DNA of 64,000 nt, from the NCBI RefSeq assembly GCF_018881545.1, contig NZ_JACVQD010000001.1, positions 710,039 to 774,038 on the forward strand, given 5' to 3'. Position 1 is the stretch's first letter, and the number at the start of each line of letters is the position of its first letter. The DNA comes from Polynucleobacter alcilacus. Lineage in GTDB: Bacteria; Pseudomonadota; Gammaproteobacteria; Burkholderiales; Burkholderiaceae. The position numbers and the translations under genes are program-made. A model generated the notes under the pieces. The model was not told where the DNA came from, did no database searches, and saw nothing but the letters and a program-made list of their open reading frames with translations. Below, piece after piece: positions 37,203 to 45,630 of this stretch.

Positions 37203-37228
37203 ATAAGGCCCGCAATTGCGGGCCTTAT
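37203..37228. terminator. Bidirectional terminator-like palindrome
   Basis: A perfect 26-base inverted repeat (ATAAGGCCCGCAA and its complement) lies between the convergent permease and enolase-superfamily genes. The A/T ends give short U-rich tails either way, so it could end both transcripts. Confidence 0.7.
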
Positions 37229-37254
37229 CAATTTGAACGCAATCTCTCAAAGAT

Positions 37255-38388
37255 CTAGACAATCTTCGTCCAGGCAGCTTTACCAGCGTACTTCTTCACG
37301 GCGGCCTCATCGAATTCAAATCCCAATCCTGGAGTTTGATGCAAGATTAAGTCACCATTCTTAAAGGTAAGCTGCTTATTAATGAGTCTGCGGAAATTAA
37401 GCACTTGGTCATCTAAAAAGAATTCTACAAAGCGTGCATTTGGGGTGGCGGCAACTAATGGTGCATGGAGATCATGCATCCAATGAGGACAGACAGTCAC
37501 CCCTTTTGAATCTGCATAGGCAGCAATCCTGCGCCACTCGGTAATACCACCACATACTGCAGCATCTGCTTGCAAAATAATAGCGCCACCTGCATCGATC
37601 AATTCTCTAAAACGCCAGCGCCCTGCTTCCATCTCTCCTGTTGCAACATTGATTTTTGTTGAGCGGGCTAAAGCCGCATGCAAATCAATCGCATCTGGTG
37701 AGAATGGCTCTTCAATCCAATAGGGGTTATAAGCCTCGAAGCGACGCACGTACTCTAGCGCAGTAGGCAAATCTCGCCAAGCGTTATTTGCATCGAGGGT
37801 CAATAAAATGTCATCACCAATTGCCTTGCGAGCAGCTTTAACGCGAGCCTCTTCTTCAGCTGGCGATAAGCGGCCAACCTTCATCTTCACTGCTTTAAAT
37901 CCTTGTTTAACGTAAGACTCCATTTCTTTGCCGAGCATGGCAGGGGTCTTACCTTTCAAGTAATAGCCCCCACTTGCGTAGGCAGGTACGCGATCATCCA
38001 CTACGCAACCGAGATACTGATGCAAGGGCAAGCCAACTGATCGGGCATTCAAATCCCAAAGTGCTGTATCCAATATAGAAATACCACGCATGACTGCGCC
38101 AGAACGTCCTTGCAAAATCGAATCGTTATACATCTCCATCCACAAACCCTCGCTACGATGGCTATTCTGACCAATGAGTTTTGGGGCTAGTAATTGTTCT
38201 ACAGCAAGCTTGGCAATATCACCGCCAGCGCTACCTACATAACAAAAGCCAATGCCCTCATTGCCATCTTTAGCGCGCACTTTAACCAAACAGTAGTGGC
38301 GCTCGGTTACGGTTCGAGTAGAAAATGAAGTGACCTTATCTAAAGGAACTACTGCTGTGGCAACCTGCACAGATTCGATAATCGGCAT
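37255..38388 (-). CDS. Mandelate racemase/muconate lactonising enzyme family protein
   Basis: This is an enolase-superfamily enzyme, which abstracts the proton alpha to a carboxylate. The KMK of AVKMKVGR (about residues 161-167) is the KxK base motif. Metal ligands are Asp in TLDANNAW, Glu in WIEEPF and Glu in VATGEME. The ADAAVCGGITEW and CPHWMHDLH segments supply the Asp-His dyad of the mandelate racemase subgroup. It is likely a sugar-acid dehydratase or racemase. 377 residues. It is convergent with the TRAP permease and divergent from paralogue B. Confidence 0.9.
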   Translation of the reverse strand: MPIIESVQVATAVVPLDKVTSFSTRTVTERHYCLVKVRAKDGNEGIGFCYVGSAGGDIAKLAVEQLLAPKLIGQNSHRSEGLWMEMYNDSILQGRSGAVMRGISILDTALWDLNARSVGLPLHQYLGCVVDDRVPAYASGGYYLKGKTPAMLGKEMESYVKQGFKAVKMKVGRLSPAEEEARVKAARKAIGDDILLTLDANNAWRDLPTALEYVRRFEAYNPYWIEEPFSPDAIDLHAALARSTKINVATGEMEAGRWRFRELIDAGGAIILQADAAVCGGITEWRRIAAYADSKGVTVCPHWMHDLHAPLVAATPNARFVEFFLDDQVLNFRRLINKQLTFKNGDLILHQTPGLGFEFDEAAVKKYAGKAAWTKIV

Positions 38389-38494
38389 CTAGACTCCTTA
38401 TTTTAAAAAATTATTGTATCGATAAATTAAATACTAGGCATTAGTCTGAATAAGGAATAATTCAGTGATTAATTCTTCAATGGGTGGACTAGCT

Positions 38495-39421
38495 ATGAGC
38501 AAAGTTGTCGTAATAGGGACGGGCACAATGGGGGCAGGCATTGCAGGGGGGTTTCTGGCCCATGGGACAGATATCGTCATCCTGGGGCGTACCCAAGCTA
38601 AAGCGGAGGCCTGTTTCGATGCAATCAAAGTCTGTGCCAATTCTACGAATGCGCAATGGTCCAAATTAGGTGGTCAATTGTTGGCGGGCAGTATTGCTGA
38701 GTGGAACGACTGGACTGATACGGATTTGATCATTGAAACTGTCTCGGAGCGCTTAGACCTCAAGAAGGCGATCTTTGCACATTTAGATCAACGGGTCCCT
38801 CCTCATATTCCTATTGGCAGCAATAGCTCGGGATTTCCAATAAGTGATATAGCTGAAGATCTTGCCACCGCCAATCGAATGTTCAATACCCACTATTTCA
38901 TGCCAGCCCATATTGTCCCCCTGGTAGAAATTGTCTTAGGTAAGCAATCGAGCCCTGAAATTGCGAATCAGGTTTGTGAGTTTTATAAAGCACATGACAA
39001 AAAACCGGTGTTGGTAAAAAAAGATATTCCAGGATTTTTAGCAAACCGTATTCAACATGCCTTAATGCGAGAAGCGCTCTCTCTGGTACAAGCAGGAATT
39101 GCTACACCAGAAGATATTGATACGGCAGTGCGTTATAGCTTTGGTTTTCGTTACGCCGCTGTTGGCCCAATGACGCAGAAAGAAATTTCTGGATGGGAAG
39201 GAATGGCCCTAGCTGCAGAGCTAATCTATCCCACCTTATCTAATATCTCTACTCCACCTACTTGCGTCACTGACTTAGTAAAAAGTGGCAAAACTGGCAT
39301 TGCTAAAGGCGCTGGATTTCGAAGTTGGAGTGCAGAAGAGGCGGACATCATTCAAAAGAATTATGAAGAACGCTTAAAAGCGGCATTTGCAGTGCTTAAG
39401 GTTGCGCCAGACCAAGGCTAG
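38495..39421 (+). CDS. 3-hydroxyacyl-CoA dehydrogenase-like protein, paralogue B
   Basis: The NAD-binding segment MSKVVVIGTGTMGAGIAGGFLAHG starts at the ATG 38495; a GTG ten codons upstream (38465) is a possible but less likely start because homologous proteins begin near the nucleotide fold. The active-site block HYFMPAHIVPLVE keeps the His-Glu dyad but has Met for the canonical Asn, as in paralogue A. KKDIPGFLANRIQHALMREALSLV and the SFGFRYAAVGPM segments also match A closely. About 308 residues. Substrate unknown; the pairing with a TRAP/enolase locus suggests oxidation of a hydroxy acid or its CoA ester. Confidence 0.84.
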   Translation: MSKVVVIGTGTMGAGIAGGFLAHGTDIVILGRTQAKAEACFDAIKVCANSTNAQWSKLGGQLLAGSIAEWNDWTDTDLIIETVSERLDLKKAIFAHLDQRVPPHIPIGSNSSGFPISDIAEDLATANRMFNTHYFMPAHIVPLVEIVLGKQSSPEIANQVCEFYKAHDKKPVLVKKDIPGFLANRIQHALMREALSLVQAGIATPEDIDTAVRYSFGFRYAAVGPMTQKEISGWEGMALAAELIYPTLSNISTPPTCVTDLVKSGKTGIAKGAGFRSWSAEEADIIQKNYEERLKAAFAVLKVAPDQG

Positions 39422-39483
39422 ATTTAATTTGCTGCGCTACAGCATAATTATCGGCATTAGAAGCAACATTATTAGATAATTAC

Positions 39484-40908
39484 GTGGTGAATAAAAAAGT
39501 AACTTGTCGCTCGCTCTTTTCGAGAGGGGCTCTCATTCTGATTGGCTGCACTTGTCTTAGCCTGCTCGCAGGGTTAGTTACTACAGCCAATGCCCAAACT
39601 AACCCAGTACGCAAAAAAGTGATTGTGCAGACTAGCAAGCCTGGGGGTTTCAAAGATCCTGCGGCCAGTGGAGCATCAAAAACCAATAGCCTAAATCCAG
39701 CACTCTTTCAGCGCAAAGATCCTGATGAGCTCGTGCTTGATAGCGCCGGAAACTTGGACTACCGAGTAGTTCAAGGGTGCATGCGTCGTAACTTTAACGA
39801 AGATAACTTACCAAAGAGCATTGGCATTAGTAATCCACAACTATCTGAGTTCTTTAAAAACCAAACTAAGACCTTTTTTGACCGCATGCGTGGGGAATGT
39901 ATTCCATACGCAGCCGCATTTGGAAGTCGTAATCGCTTTGATTCCCTTAGCATCATGAATGGTCCGATTCAAGATAGCAAAACCGAGGTTTGGACTTTTA
40001 CTCCATCAGCATTTGGTGGTTTTTTGATTCAACAAGACTACCTCAGAAATGAATCTAAAAATCTCACAGAGATTCGTATTCCCTTGCGCGATGTGTTGTA
40101 TGACCAGCGTAAAGTTGGAGATAGGCTTCCAGTCGAATTGGTTTGGGAGCTCAATTCTTTGATTAAGCAAATTTATCCAGAAGAAAATAACTCGCTTGAG
40201 AACTCCAATAGCGTAGTGCGCCTGATCGTGGATTTTGGTGACCGCGAGAGATGGGCCCAAATTTGGGCTGCCGAAATTATTGATCCCACTAATAAAGAGG
40301 TATTTGCTAGCGCATTTTGGGTAGATCGCAATGAGATCCCTGGAGGGTTTTTTACCGGTAGCGGGGAGTCTCTCGAGCGCTCGTTTTGGACTAACCCGCT
40401 AAGCTATCGCCGTATCTCACGGGGAGTAGGAAACGTACGCGTCTCCTCTAGCAAACGCGTAAGTAATAAGGCTCCAACCGTGCAGGCAACACCGGCTAAA
40501 CAACGTTATCGCGCCCATATGGGAATTGATTATGCAGCCCCAATTGGTACACCGATCTTTAGCGTTGCCAACGGGAAGGTGGCCCATATTGGTTACAGCG
40601 GTGCTTTTGGGAATTTAGTTATCTTGGAACACCCCGGAAACTATCTTACCTACTATGCCCACTTAAGTAATTACAACGTTGAATTAGAAGTAGGTAATGA
40701 TGTGCGTCGCGGATTAGAGATTGGTTATGTAGGCTCAACTGGAAGATCTACCGGCCCTCATCTACACTTTGAGCTCAGAAAAAATGGCATCTATGTCGAT
40801 CCTTACGCCCCTAAGACTCAACTCGATTTATGGTCTATGCGCGATAACGAAAGCGGCCAACTTACGAGAGAAATTCTATTACTGGGCAGCCCCATCAAAC
40901 AAAACTGA
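39484..40908 (+). CDS. M23-family peptidoglycan endopeptidase
   Basis: An N-terminal hydrophobic signal/anchor (about residues 15-37) precedes a roughly 300-residue region with helical and OB-like parts and the LytM domain (about 340-440). Zinc ligands are His and Asp in AHMGIDYAAP and the HLH of TGPHLHFEL. With all ligands present it should be an active hydrolase of the peptide cross-bridge, unlike EnvC/NlpD activators. The start is a GTG, with a second GTG directly after it. Two flanking domains resemble cell-wall peptidases of the MepM type. 474 residues. Confidence 0.9.
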   Translation: MVNKKVTCRSLFSRGALILIGCTCLSLLAGLVTTANAQTNPVRKKVIVQTSKPGGFKDPAASGASKTNSLNPALFQRKDPDELVLDSAGNLDYRVVQGCMRRNFNEDNLPKSIGISNPQLSEFFKNQTKTFFDRMRGECIPYAAAFGSRNRFDSLSIMNGPIQDSKTEVWTFTPSAFGGFLIQQDYLRNESKNLTEIRIPLRDVLYDQRKVGDRLPVELVWELNSLIKQIYPEENNSLENSNSVVRLIVDFGDRERWAQIWAAEIIDPTNKEVFASAFWVDRNEIPGGFFTGSGESLERSFWTNPLSYRRISRGVGNVRVSSSKRVSNKAPTVQATPAKQRYRAHMGIDYAAPIGTPIFSVANGKVAHIGYSGAFGNLVILEHPGNYLTYYAHLSNYNVELEVGNDVRRGLEIGYVGSTGRSTGPHLHFELRKNGIYVDPYAPKTQLDLWSMRDNESGQLTREILLLGSPIKQN

Positions 40909-40941
40909 CCTACTTTCTAATAGATGAGATGGAATAGAAAT

Positions 40942-40966
40942 AAAAAAAGGGGTCCAGATGGACCCC
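40942..40966 (-). terminator. Rho-independent terminator of the universal stress gene
   Basis: On the minus strand a perfect 7-bp stem GGGGTCC/GGACCCC with loop ATCT is followed by seven T residues. It lies just after the stress-protein stop. Confidence 0.9.
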
Positions 40967-40988
40967 AGTCTTTCAGTCTGAGATGGTA

Positions 40989-41429
40989 TTAACCAAGCAC
41001 CAATACTGGTAGCTTCGTATGCACAATCACCTCGTGTGTTTCGCTACCCAGTAAAAGCCCGCTAATGCCGGTGCGCTTATGGGAAGCCATGACAATCACA
41101 TCAGCCTTAGATTTTTTGGCGCCATCTAAAATACCTTCAGATAAATTGGTATTAGATATATGCAAGGTCTTGGTTGTGATGCCTGACCCAAGAGCAGTTG
41201 CCGCTTTTTTGAAAACATCTTTAGCGTAGGTTTCGCAGACCTTCTGATGGTCCTTTTGAGTAATTCCATAACCCATTGTGCTATCGGAGTACACCATTGG
41301 CGGCAAGGGATCAGAAACATAAACCAAGGTCACTGAAGCGCCATCTGCTTTTGCAAGCTCAGCCACCTTTTTCAAGGACTTTTTACTAATATCTGAACCA
41401 TCTACTGGCACCAATAAATGCTTGAACAT
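40989..41429 (-). CDS. Universal stress protein (UspA family)
   Basis: The 146-residue protein is a single Usp domain. It begins FKHLLVPVDGSDISKKSL and ends with the nucleotide-binding loop MASHKRTGISGLLLGSETHEVIVHTKLPVLVL, which fits the G-x2-G-x9-G(S/T) ATP-binding pattern. It is monocistronic with its own terminator. The ATG has a Shine-Dalgarno, AGGGAGAC. Precise role unknown; relatives aid survival under energy or oxygen limitation. Confidence 0.94.
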   Translation of the reverse strand: MFKHLLVPVDGSDISKKSLKKVAELAKADGASVTLVYVSDPLPPMVYSDSTMGYGITQKDHQKVCETYAKDVFKKAATALGSGITTKTLHISNTNLSEGILDGAKKSKADVIVMASHKRTGISGLLLGSETHEVIVHTKLPVLVLG

Positions 41430-41517
41430 ACTGTCTCCCTTTAAATTGAACTAGAAATCTGTACTTTCCATCATAATGCTTATTATTGGTCTATTAAAGC
41501 TCAAAAGGATAACTTAA

Positions 41518-41919
41518 TTGCTCAAGTATGCTGGCATCTATCTTTCGTTTCTCGTTACGCTGATCGCAATTGATTTAGTTTGGCTCTTAGGCATCGCTAA
41601 AAACCTATATCGCAATGACATGGGTGATCTGATGGCAAGTGAGCCCAAACTTATTGCTGGTCTCGCCTTCTATCTGCTGTATGCCTTGGGCGTGTGTATT
41701 TTTGTCATCATTCCCGCCCTCTCAAAGCAATCTCTTTTATATGCACTGCAATATGGCGCCCTCTTTGGCCTATTTTGCTATATGACCTATGACCTGACTA
41801 ATCTAGCCGTCATCCGAGATTTTCCAACTCGTCTGGCATTGGTAGATATTGCTTGGGGAAGTTTTGTAACCGCACTTACAGCAGGATTTGCTTACTGGGT
41901 TGGAAATAGACTGTCCTAG
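41518..41919 (+). CDS. DUF2177 family membrane protein
   Basis: The 133-residue protein has four hydrophobic segments and the DUF2177 pattern: YLSFLVTLIAIDLVWLLGIAKNLYRNDMGDLM near the N-terminus and YDLTNLAVIRDFPTRLALVDIAWGSFVTAL near the C-terminus. Function is unknown for the family. The start is a TTG with AAAGGA about 10 bases before it. The SulP gene starts 31 bases downstream of its stop, so the two may be co-transcribed. Confidence 0.85.
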   Translation: MLKYAGIYLSFLVTLIAIDLVWLLGIAKNLYRNDMGDLMASEPKLIAGLAFYLLYALGVCIFVIIPALSKQSLLYALQYGALFGLFCYMTYDLTNLAVIRDFPTRLALVDIAWGSFVTALTAGFAYWVGNRLS

Positions 41920-41950
41920 CAATAGATACAGCCCCACCTCCAAAGCCCCA

Positions 41951-43579
41951 ATGTTTTTTCAACCCAAACTCTTCAAGACTTTTGCGGGCTATGACCAAAC
42001 TCTCTTTGTCAAAGATGTATTGGCAGGAATAACTGTCGGTATTGTGGCGCTCCCTTTAGCAATGGCATTTGCCATCGCTAGCGGACTCAAACCAGAAGCC
42101 GGCATCTTTACTGCGATTATTGCTGGCGGACTGATCTCGCTACTGGGGGGCAGCCGCGTACAAATCGGTGGGCCTGCAGGGGCTTTTATTGTGATCGTGT
42201 ATGGCATTGTTGAGCGCTATGGGGTTTCTAACCTATTACTAGCAACAGCGATGTCAGGAGTATTTTTAATACTCATGGGGGCTTTTCGTCTTGGCACCCT
42301 AGTTCGCTTTATACCCATCGCAGTCATTATTGGCTTTACCAATGGCATTGCCTTTTTGATTGGCTTATCGCAAATCAAAGATTTTTTTGGGCTCCAAATT
42401 GAGAAAATGCCTGCCCATTTTTTCCAAGCAGTCCAAGCGCTCTATCTCGCCGCCGATACATTCAATCCGATTGCACTGACTGTCGCATGTGGCAGTCTGG
42501 GCATCATTATTTTCTGGAGACTCTTTCAAAAGCGTCTAGGATTTTTGCATCACATACCAGGAACCGTGATTGCGATGATTCTGGCAACGGTCTTTACTAC
42601 TCTTTTGGATTTACCAATAGATACTATCGGCAGTCAATTTGGTGGCATTCCTTCTTCTCTGCCGAGCTTTGAATGGATACCGGTAAGTTGGGGTACTGCA
42701 CAATATATGGTGGCTCCTGCCCTTACCTTAGCCATACTGGGAGCCATTGAGTCCTTGCTTTGCGCCCGGATTGCCGACGGTCTCATTCATGATCGCCATG
42801 ATTCCAATCAAGAGTTGATGGCTCAGGGTGTTGCAAATATAGTCACCCCTTTCTTTGGCGGTATGCCGGCAACAGGCACGATTGCACGTACAGTCACCAA
42901 TGTAGAAAGTGGGGCGAGTACCCCTATTTCTGGGATTGTCCATGCGCTCACCTTATTAGCGATTGTGTTATTTGCGGCGCCTCTCGCTAAAAACATTCCC
43001 TTGGCAAGTCTTGCAGCAATCTTGATGTATGTCGCTTGGAATATGGGTGAGTGGCGAAAGTTTATTGATCTCAAACAATTTCGGCTACCGTATCGCATTA
43101 CTATCTTGAGTGTTTTTCTGTTGACTGTGATTCTAGATCTCACAGTTGCCGTAGAAGTGGGTCTACTCTCAGCCTTTATTACTTTTATTTACCGCATCTC
43201 CAGTCTTTCTCGCTGCGAAATTGCAGAAGCAAAAATTTATCCTGCACTAAATAATCTCAAAGGGAAAATTGATGCCTACCGAATTTATGGTGCCATCTTT
43301 TTTGGTGCGGTCAAACTCTTAGAAACCATTGAAGAGAACTTACCCTCTCAAACTTTATTGCTCGATCTGAAGAATGTCATTTACATTGATACCTCTGGCA
43401 TGGAAACCATTTCCGAATTGACCCACCTTTGTAAAGTGCACAATGTCAGGCTAATCATCTGCGGCTTAGATCATCAGCCCTATGAAATGGCAGAGCGGAG
43501 CGGCTTCCTCGAAAAATTACCGCAAGATTGCCTCTACCCCGACCTAATCTCCGGAATAGCAGCGGCGACTTCTTCTTAA
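41951..43579 (+). CDS. SulP-family anion transporter with STAS domain
   Basis: SulP proteins move sulfate, bicarbonate or other anions. The ATG at 41951 starts the natural N-terminus MFFQPKLFKTFAGYDQ; the in-frame upstream part from 41888 overlaps the DUF2177 gene and is rejected. The DVLAGITVGIVALPLAMAFAIASGL segment is the SulP signature, followed by ten or more membrane segments to about residue 410. A C-terminal STAS domain has LLDLKNVIYIDTSGMETI. About 542 residues. The substrate cannot be fixed by sequence. Confidence 0.92.
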   Translation: MFFQPKLFKTFAGYDQTLFVKDVLAGITVGIVALPLAMAFAIASGLKPEAGIFTAIIAGGLISLLGGSRVQIGGPAGAFIVIVYGIVERYGVSNLLLATAMSGVFLILMGAFRLGTLVRFIPIAVIIGFTNGIAFLIGLSQIKDFFGLQIEKMPAHFFQAVQALYLAADTFNPIALTVACGSLGIIIFWRLFQKRLGFLHHIPGTVIAMILATVFTTLLDLPIDTIGSQFGGIPSSLPSFEWIPVSWGTAQYMVAPALTLAILGAIESLLCARIADGLIHDRHDSNQELMAQGVANIVTPFFGGMPATGTIARTVTNVESGASTPISGIVHALTLLAIVLFAAPLAKNIPLASLAAILMYVAWNMGEWRKFIDLKQFRLPYRITILSVFLLTVILDLTVAVEVGLLSAFITFIYRISSLSRCEIAEAKIYPALNNLKGKIDAYRIYGAIFFGAVKLLETIEENLPSQTLLLDLKNVIYIDTSGMETISELTHLCKVHNVRLIICGLDHQPYEMAERSGFLEKLPQDCLYPDLISGIAAATSS

Positions 43580-43583
43580 CTCT

Positions 43584-44303
43584 TTAAGAAATACAGAATC
43601 CACCTTTTAGCAATGCATCTGGCAATAACCAAGCGCGATACAAACCAAACCCGCCAGCTGTAAACAATAATGCGGCAGCTAAATAGCGTACCCAGACATA
43701 ATGCCCAAACTGAGTAAGCGCCGCAGAGAATTTAGAGATCAATAAAAGATTGGGCAAAGTACCTAGGCCGAAGGCGAACATCAAGGCTGCACCAGTTGCC
43801 ACATCGCCGGATAAAAATGCGAGCGGTAATACGCTATAGACCAAACCGCAAGGCACTAAACCCCAAAGCATGCCGCTAAACCAGCGAGAAGGTCCGCTAG
43901 CCATTTGGCCCAAATGCTTAGCCCAATAGCCCGCAATTTTGCTACTTAGCCATTTTCCGCCAAGAACCCCTGTGGATTTACCCTGCCTTAACAAACGCCA
44001 GCCCATCAAAATGAGAATCAGCGAGGTGATAGCAAATAAGGGGCGTTGGATAGGAAGCAGATTTTGTTGCCAAACCACGACCCCCATCAAGCCGGCAATG
44101 GCTCCCAATAGGACATAAGTGCTAATCCGCCCAAAATGCATTACTACCTGTAGGTAAAAAAGCTCAGATTTAGACCTTAATGGCATCTCTAGGGCCCCTG
44201 GACGCTCTATGGCAGCCGCAATGCCACCGCACATCAAGGCGCAGTGCCAGCCGCTAACTAAAGCGCCCAGAAACACCGCCAAGAGCAAGCTCGTAGTTAG
44301 CAT
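43584..44303 (-). CDS. Sulfite exporter TauE/SafE (DsbD-like) membrane protein
   Basis: The 239-residue protein has about six membrane segments. The N-terminal FLGALVSGWHCALMCGG (about residues 11-27) is the HCxxMCGG motif of the DsbD_2 branch, whose cysteine could take part in metal or thiol chemistry. Homologues commonly neighbour cbb3 oxidase genes and are thought to assist heme or copper insertion. Here it is divergent from fnr, next to the cco cluster, which supports that role. It converges with SulP, with only a 4-base gap. Confidence 0.82.
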   Translation of the reverse strand: MLTTSLLLAVFLGALVSGWHCALMCGGIAAAIERPGALEMPLRSKSELFYLQVVMHFGRISTYVLLGAIAGLMGVVVWQQNLLPIQRPLFAITSLILILMGWRLLRQGKSTGVLGGKWLSSKIAGYWAKHLGQMASGPSRWFSGMLWGLVPCGLVYSVLPLAFLSGDVATGAALMFAFGLGTLPNLLLISKFSAALTQFGHYVWVRYLAAALLFTAGGFGLYRAWLLPDALLKGGFCIS

Positions 44304-44379
44304 TGCTTACATAAAAGATAGGTAAAAGTGCTGATATCCATAGCAATAGCATAAACTGCACTCATAGTATTGACTCAAT

Positions 44380-45147
44380 ATGAATTACAAACCTACCGAC
44401 TCCCCTACCAGCAAATGCTCAGTCTGCGTGTTGGGTCAGTTTTGCCTTCCAGTGGGGCTCAGTAGTAGTGAAGTTTTACAAGTAGACACCCTTGTAAAAG
44501 AGCGGGTCCATCTCCAAAAAGGAGAAAGCCTTTATCGCCATGGTGATCCTTTAACTTCGGTTTACAGCGTGCGCTTTGGCACACTCAAAACAGAATACTG
44601 TCTACAGGACGGTCGTCAACAAGTGATTGGCTTTCATCTACCTGGTGAAATATTAGGACTTGATGGAATTGGAGAAGGTCACTATCAATCCGACGCCATT
44701 GCTTTAGAAGAAAGTGAAGTTTGTATTATTCGCTATGATGCCTTTGAAGATTTGGCGCGTCAGATTCCTGTTCTCCAAAATCAATTCCATAAGATTATGA
44801 GTCGGGAGCTGACACAAGATCAACGTCATCTCCTCTCTCTTGGCACCATGCGTGCTGAAGAAAGATTGGCAGCATTCTTATTAAGCCTATCGCAACGCTT
44901 GGCTGCGCGCGGCTATCTCAATAATGAATTTGATTTACGGATGAGCCGCGTTGAAATTGGTAGTTACTTAGGCATCCAGATTGAAACAGTAAGTCGCATG
45001 CTTTCGCGCTTTGCAGAATCAGGCCTGATTCAGATTAAACAACGTCACATTAAATTGATTGATATGGATGGTCTGTATGAGCTAGCTGGTATCCCCAATC
45101 CTGACAGACATGGCTGCGCTGTAGAAACACCAATCAAACAGGTTTAA
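44380..45147 (+). CDS. fnr: FNR-type oxygen-responsive transcription regulator
   Basis: This is a Crp/Fnr-family activator with an oxygen-labile [4Fe-4S] cluster. Cluster ligands are visible as Cys13, Cys16 and Cys22 (spacing x2, x5 as in E. coli FNR) and Cys115. The C-terminal helix-turn-helix reads VEIGSYLGIQIETVSRMLSRF, with the E-x-x-S-R contact residues for TTGAT half sites. 255 residues. It sits beside the cco operon and is the likely activator of ccoN through the perfect FNR box at 50387-50400. An 11-base palindrome ATTGACTCAAT abuts its start codon. Confidence 0.95.
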   Translation: MNYKPTDSPTSKCSVCVLGQFCLPVGLSSSEVLQVDTLVKERVHLQKGESLYRHGDPLTSVYSVRFGTLKTEYCLQDGRQQVIGFHLPGEILGLDGIGEGHYQSDAIALEESEVCIIRYDAFEDLARQIPVLQNQFHKIMSRELTQDQRHLLSLGTMRAEERLAAFLLSLSQRLAARGYLNNEFDLRMSRVEIGSYLGIQIETVSRMLSRFAESGLIQIKQRHIKLIDMDGLYELAGIPNPDRHGCAVETPIKQV

Positions 45148-45404
45148 ATTAAACCGCGGTCGTTCTCTTTCCCATCAGCCGCTTCAATCCCAGGCAAGAT
45201 ATAGGCGGTTAAGGCGCTAGAAATCGCACAGAAGATCCAAATTACAAAGAAGCCAATGGTGTAAACACCTTCATCTGAAATGTCAGGATGATGCCCAAAG
45301 AACAAAAGGTCTTGTGGATGAATCACTGTAAATAGCAAGCCTTCCCCCATGCCTGCCACTAAAAATGATGGCCACAAAATCCAGATCAAGAGGCGGTATT
45401 TCAT
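45144..45404 (-). CDS. Unrecognised 86-residue membrane protein at the end of the cco operon
   Basis: The protein has two or three hydrophobic segments (about residues 5-28 and 48-71) joined by a loop with HPQDLLFFGHHPDISDEGVYTIG, rich in His and Asp. It overlaps ccoH by 4 bases (ATGA), so it is translated with the cbb3 assembly genes; its 3' end overlaps the convergent fnr gene by 4 bases. I do not recognise the family. The location implies a role in oxidase assembly, stability or metal supply, but that is inference. Confidence 0.8.
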   Translation of the reverse strand: MKYRLLIWILWPSFLVAGMGEGLLFTVIHPQDLLFFGHHPDISDEGVYTIGFFVIWIFCAISSALTAYILPGIEAADGKENDRGLI

Positions 45405-45604
45405 TTTGGAGCCTGTGCATCTTTGAGTTGCTCGACTTTTAAGCCTTGCTTATTTATACCATCGCGTAAAGGCTTGTCAGCATGTAGGTTGATCGCCAAA
45501 TAAATGGTAATGATGCAGCCGATCATCGCTACCGCTGGACCGCTAATCAATAGCCATGGCCACAACTGTTTCCACCAAGACTTATTAATGTGCTGTTCTG
45601 TCAT
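45401..45604 (-). CDS. ccoH: CcoH/FixH-like cbb3 oxidase assembly protein
   Basis: FixH-family proteins stabilise cbb3 oxidase during assembly. The ATG at 45604 has the upstream GGAGAGGA Shine-Dalgarno; a GTG at 45619 is an in-frame alternative. The protein of 67 residues has one membrane segment (about 16-38) and the PAVAMIGCIITIYLAINLHADKPL block resembling the N-terminal half of FixH. It is shorter than typical FixH (about 150), so the periplasmic beta domain is missing. It follows ccoG by 26 bases. Confidence 0.78.
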   Translation of the reverse strand: MTEQHINKSWWKQLWPWLLISGPAVAMIGCIITIYLAINLHADKPLRDGINKQGLKVEQLKDAQAPK

Positions 45605-45630
45605 AGGAATCCTCTCCACTGTGTACCATC

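Noticed and set aside
44369-44379. ATTGACTCAAT palindrome before fnr as an FNR autoregulation site
   Set aside because: Half sites are separated by one base, not four, and it abuts the start codon, so it does not fit an FNR box; kept only as a remark.
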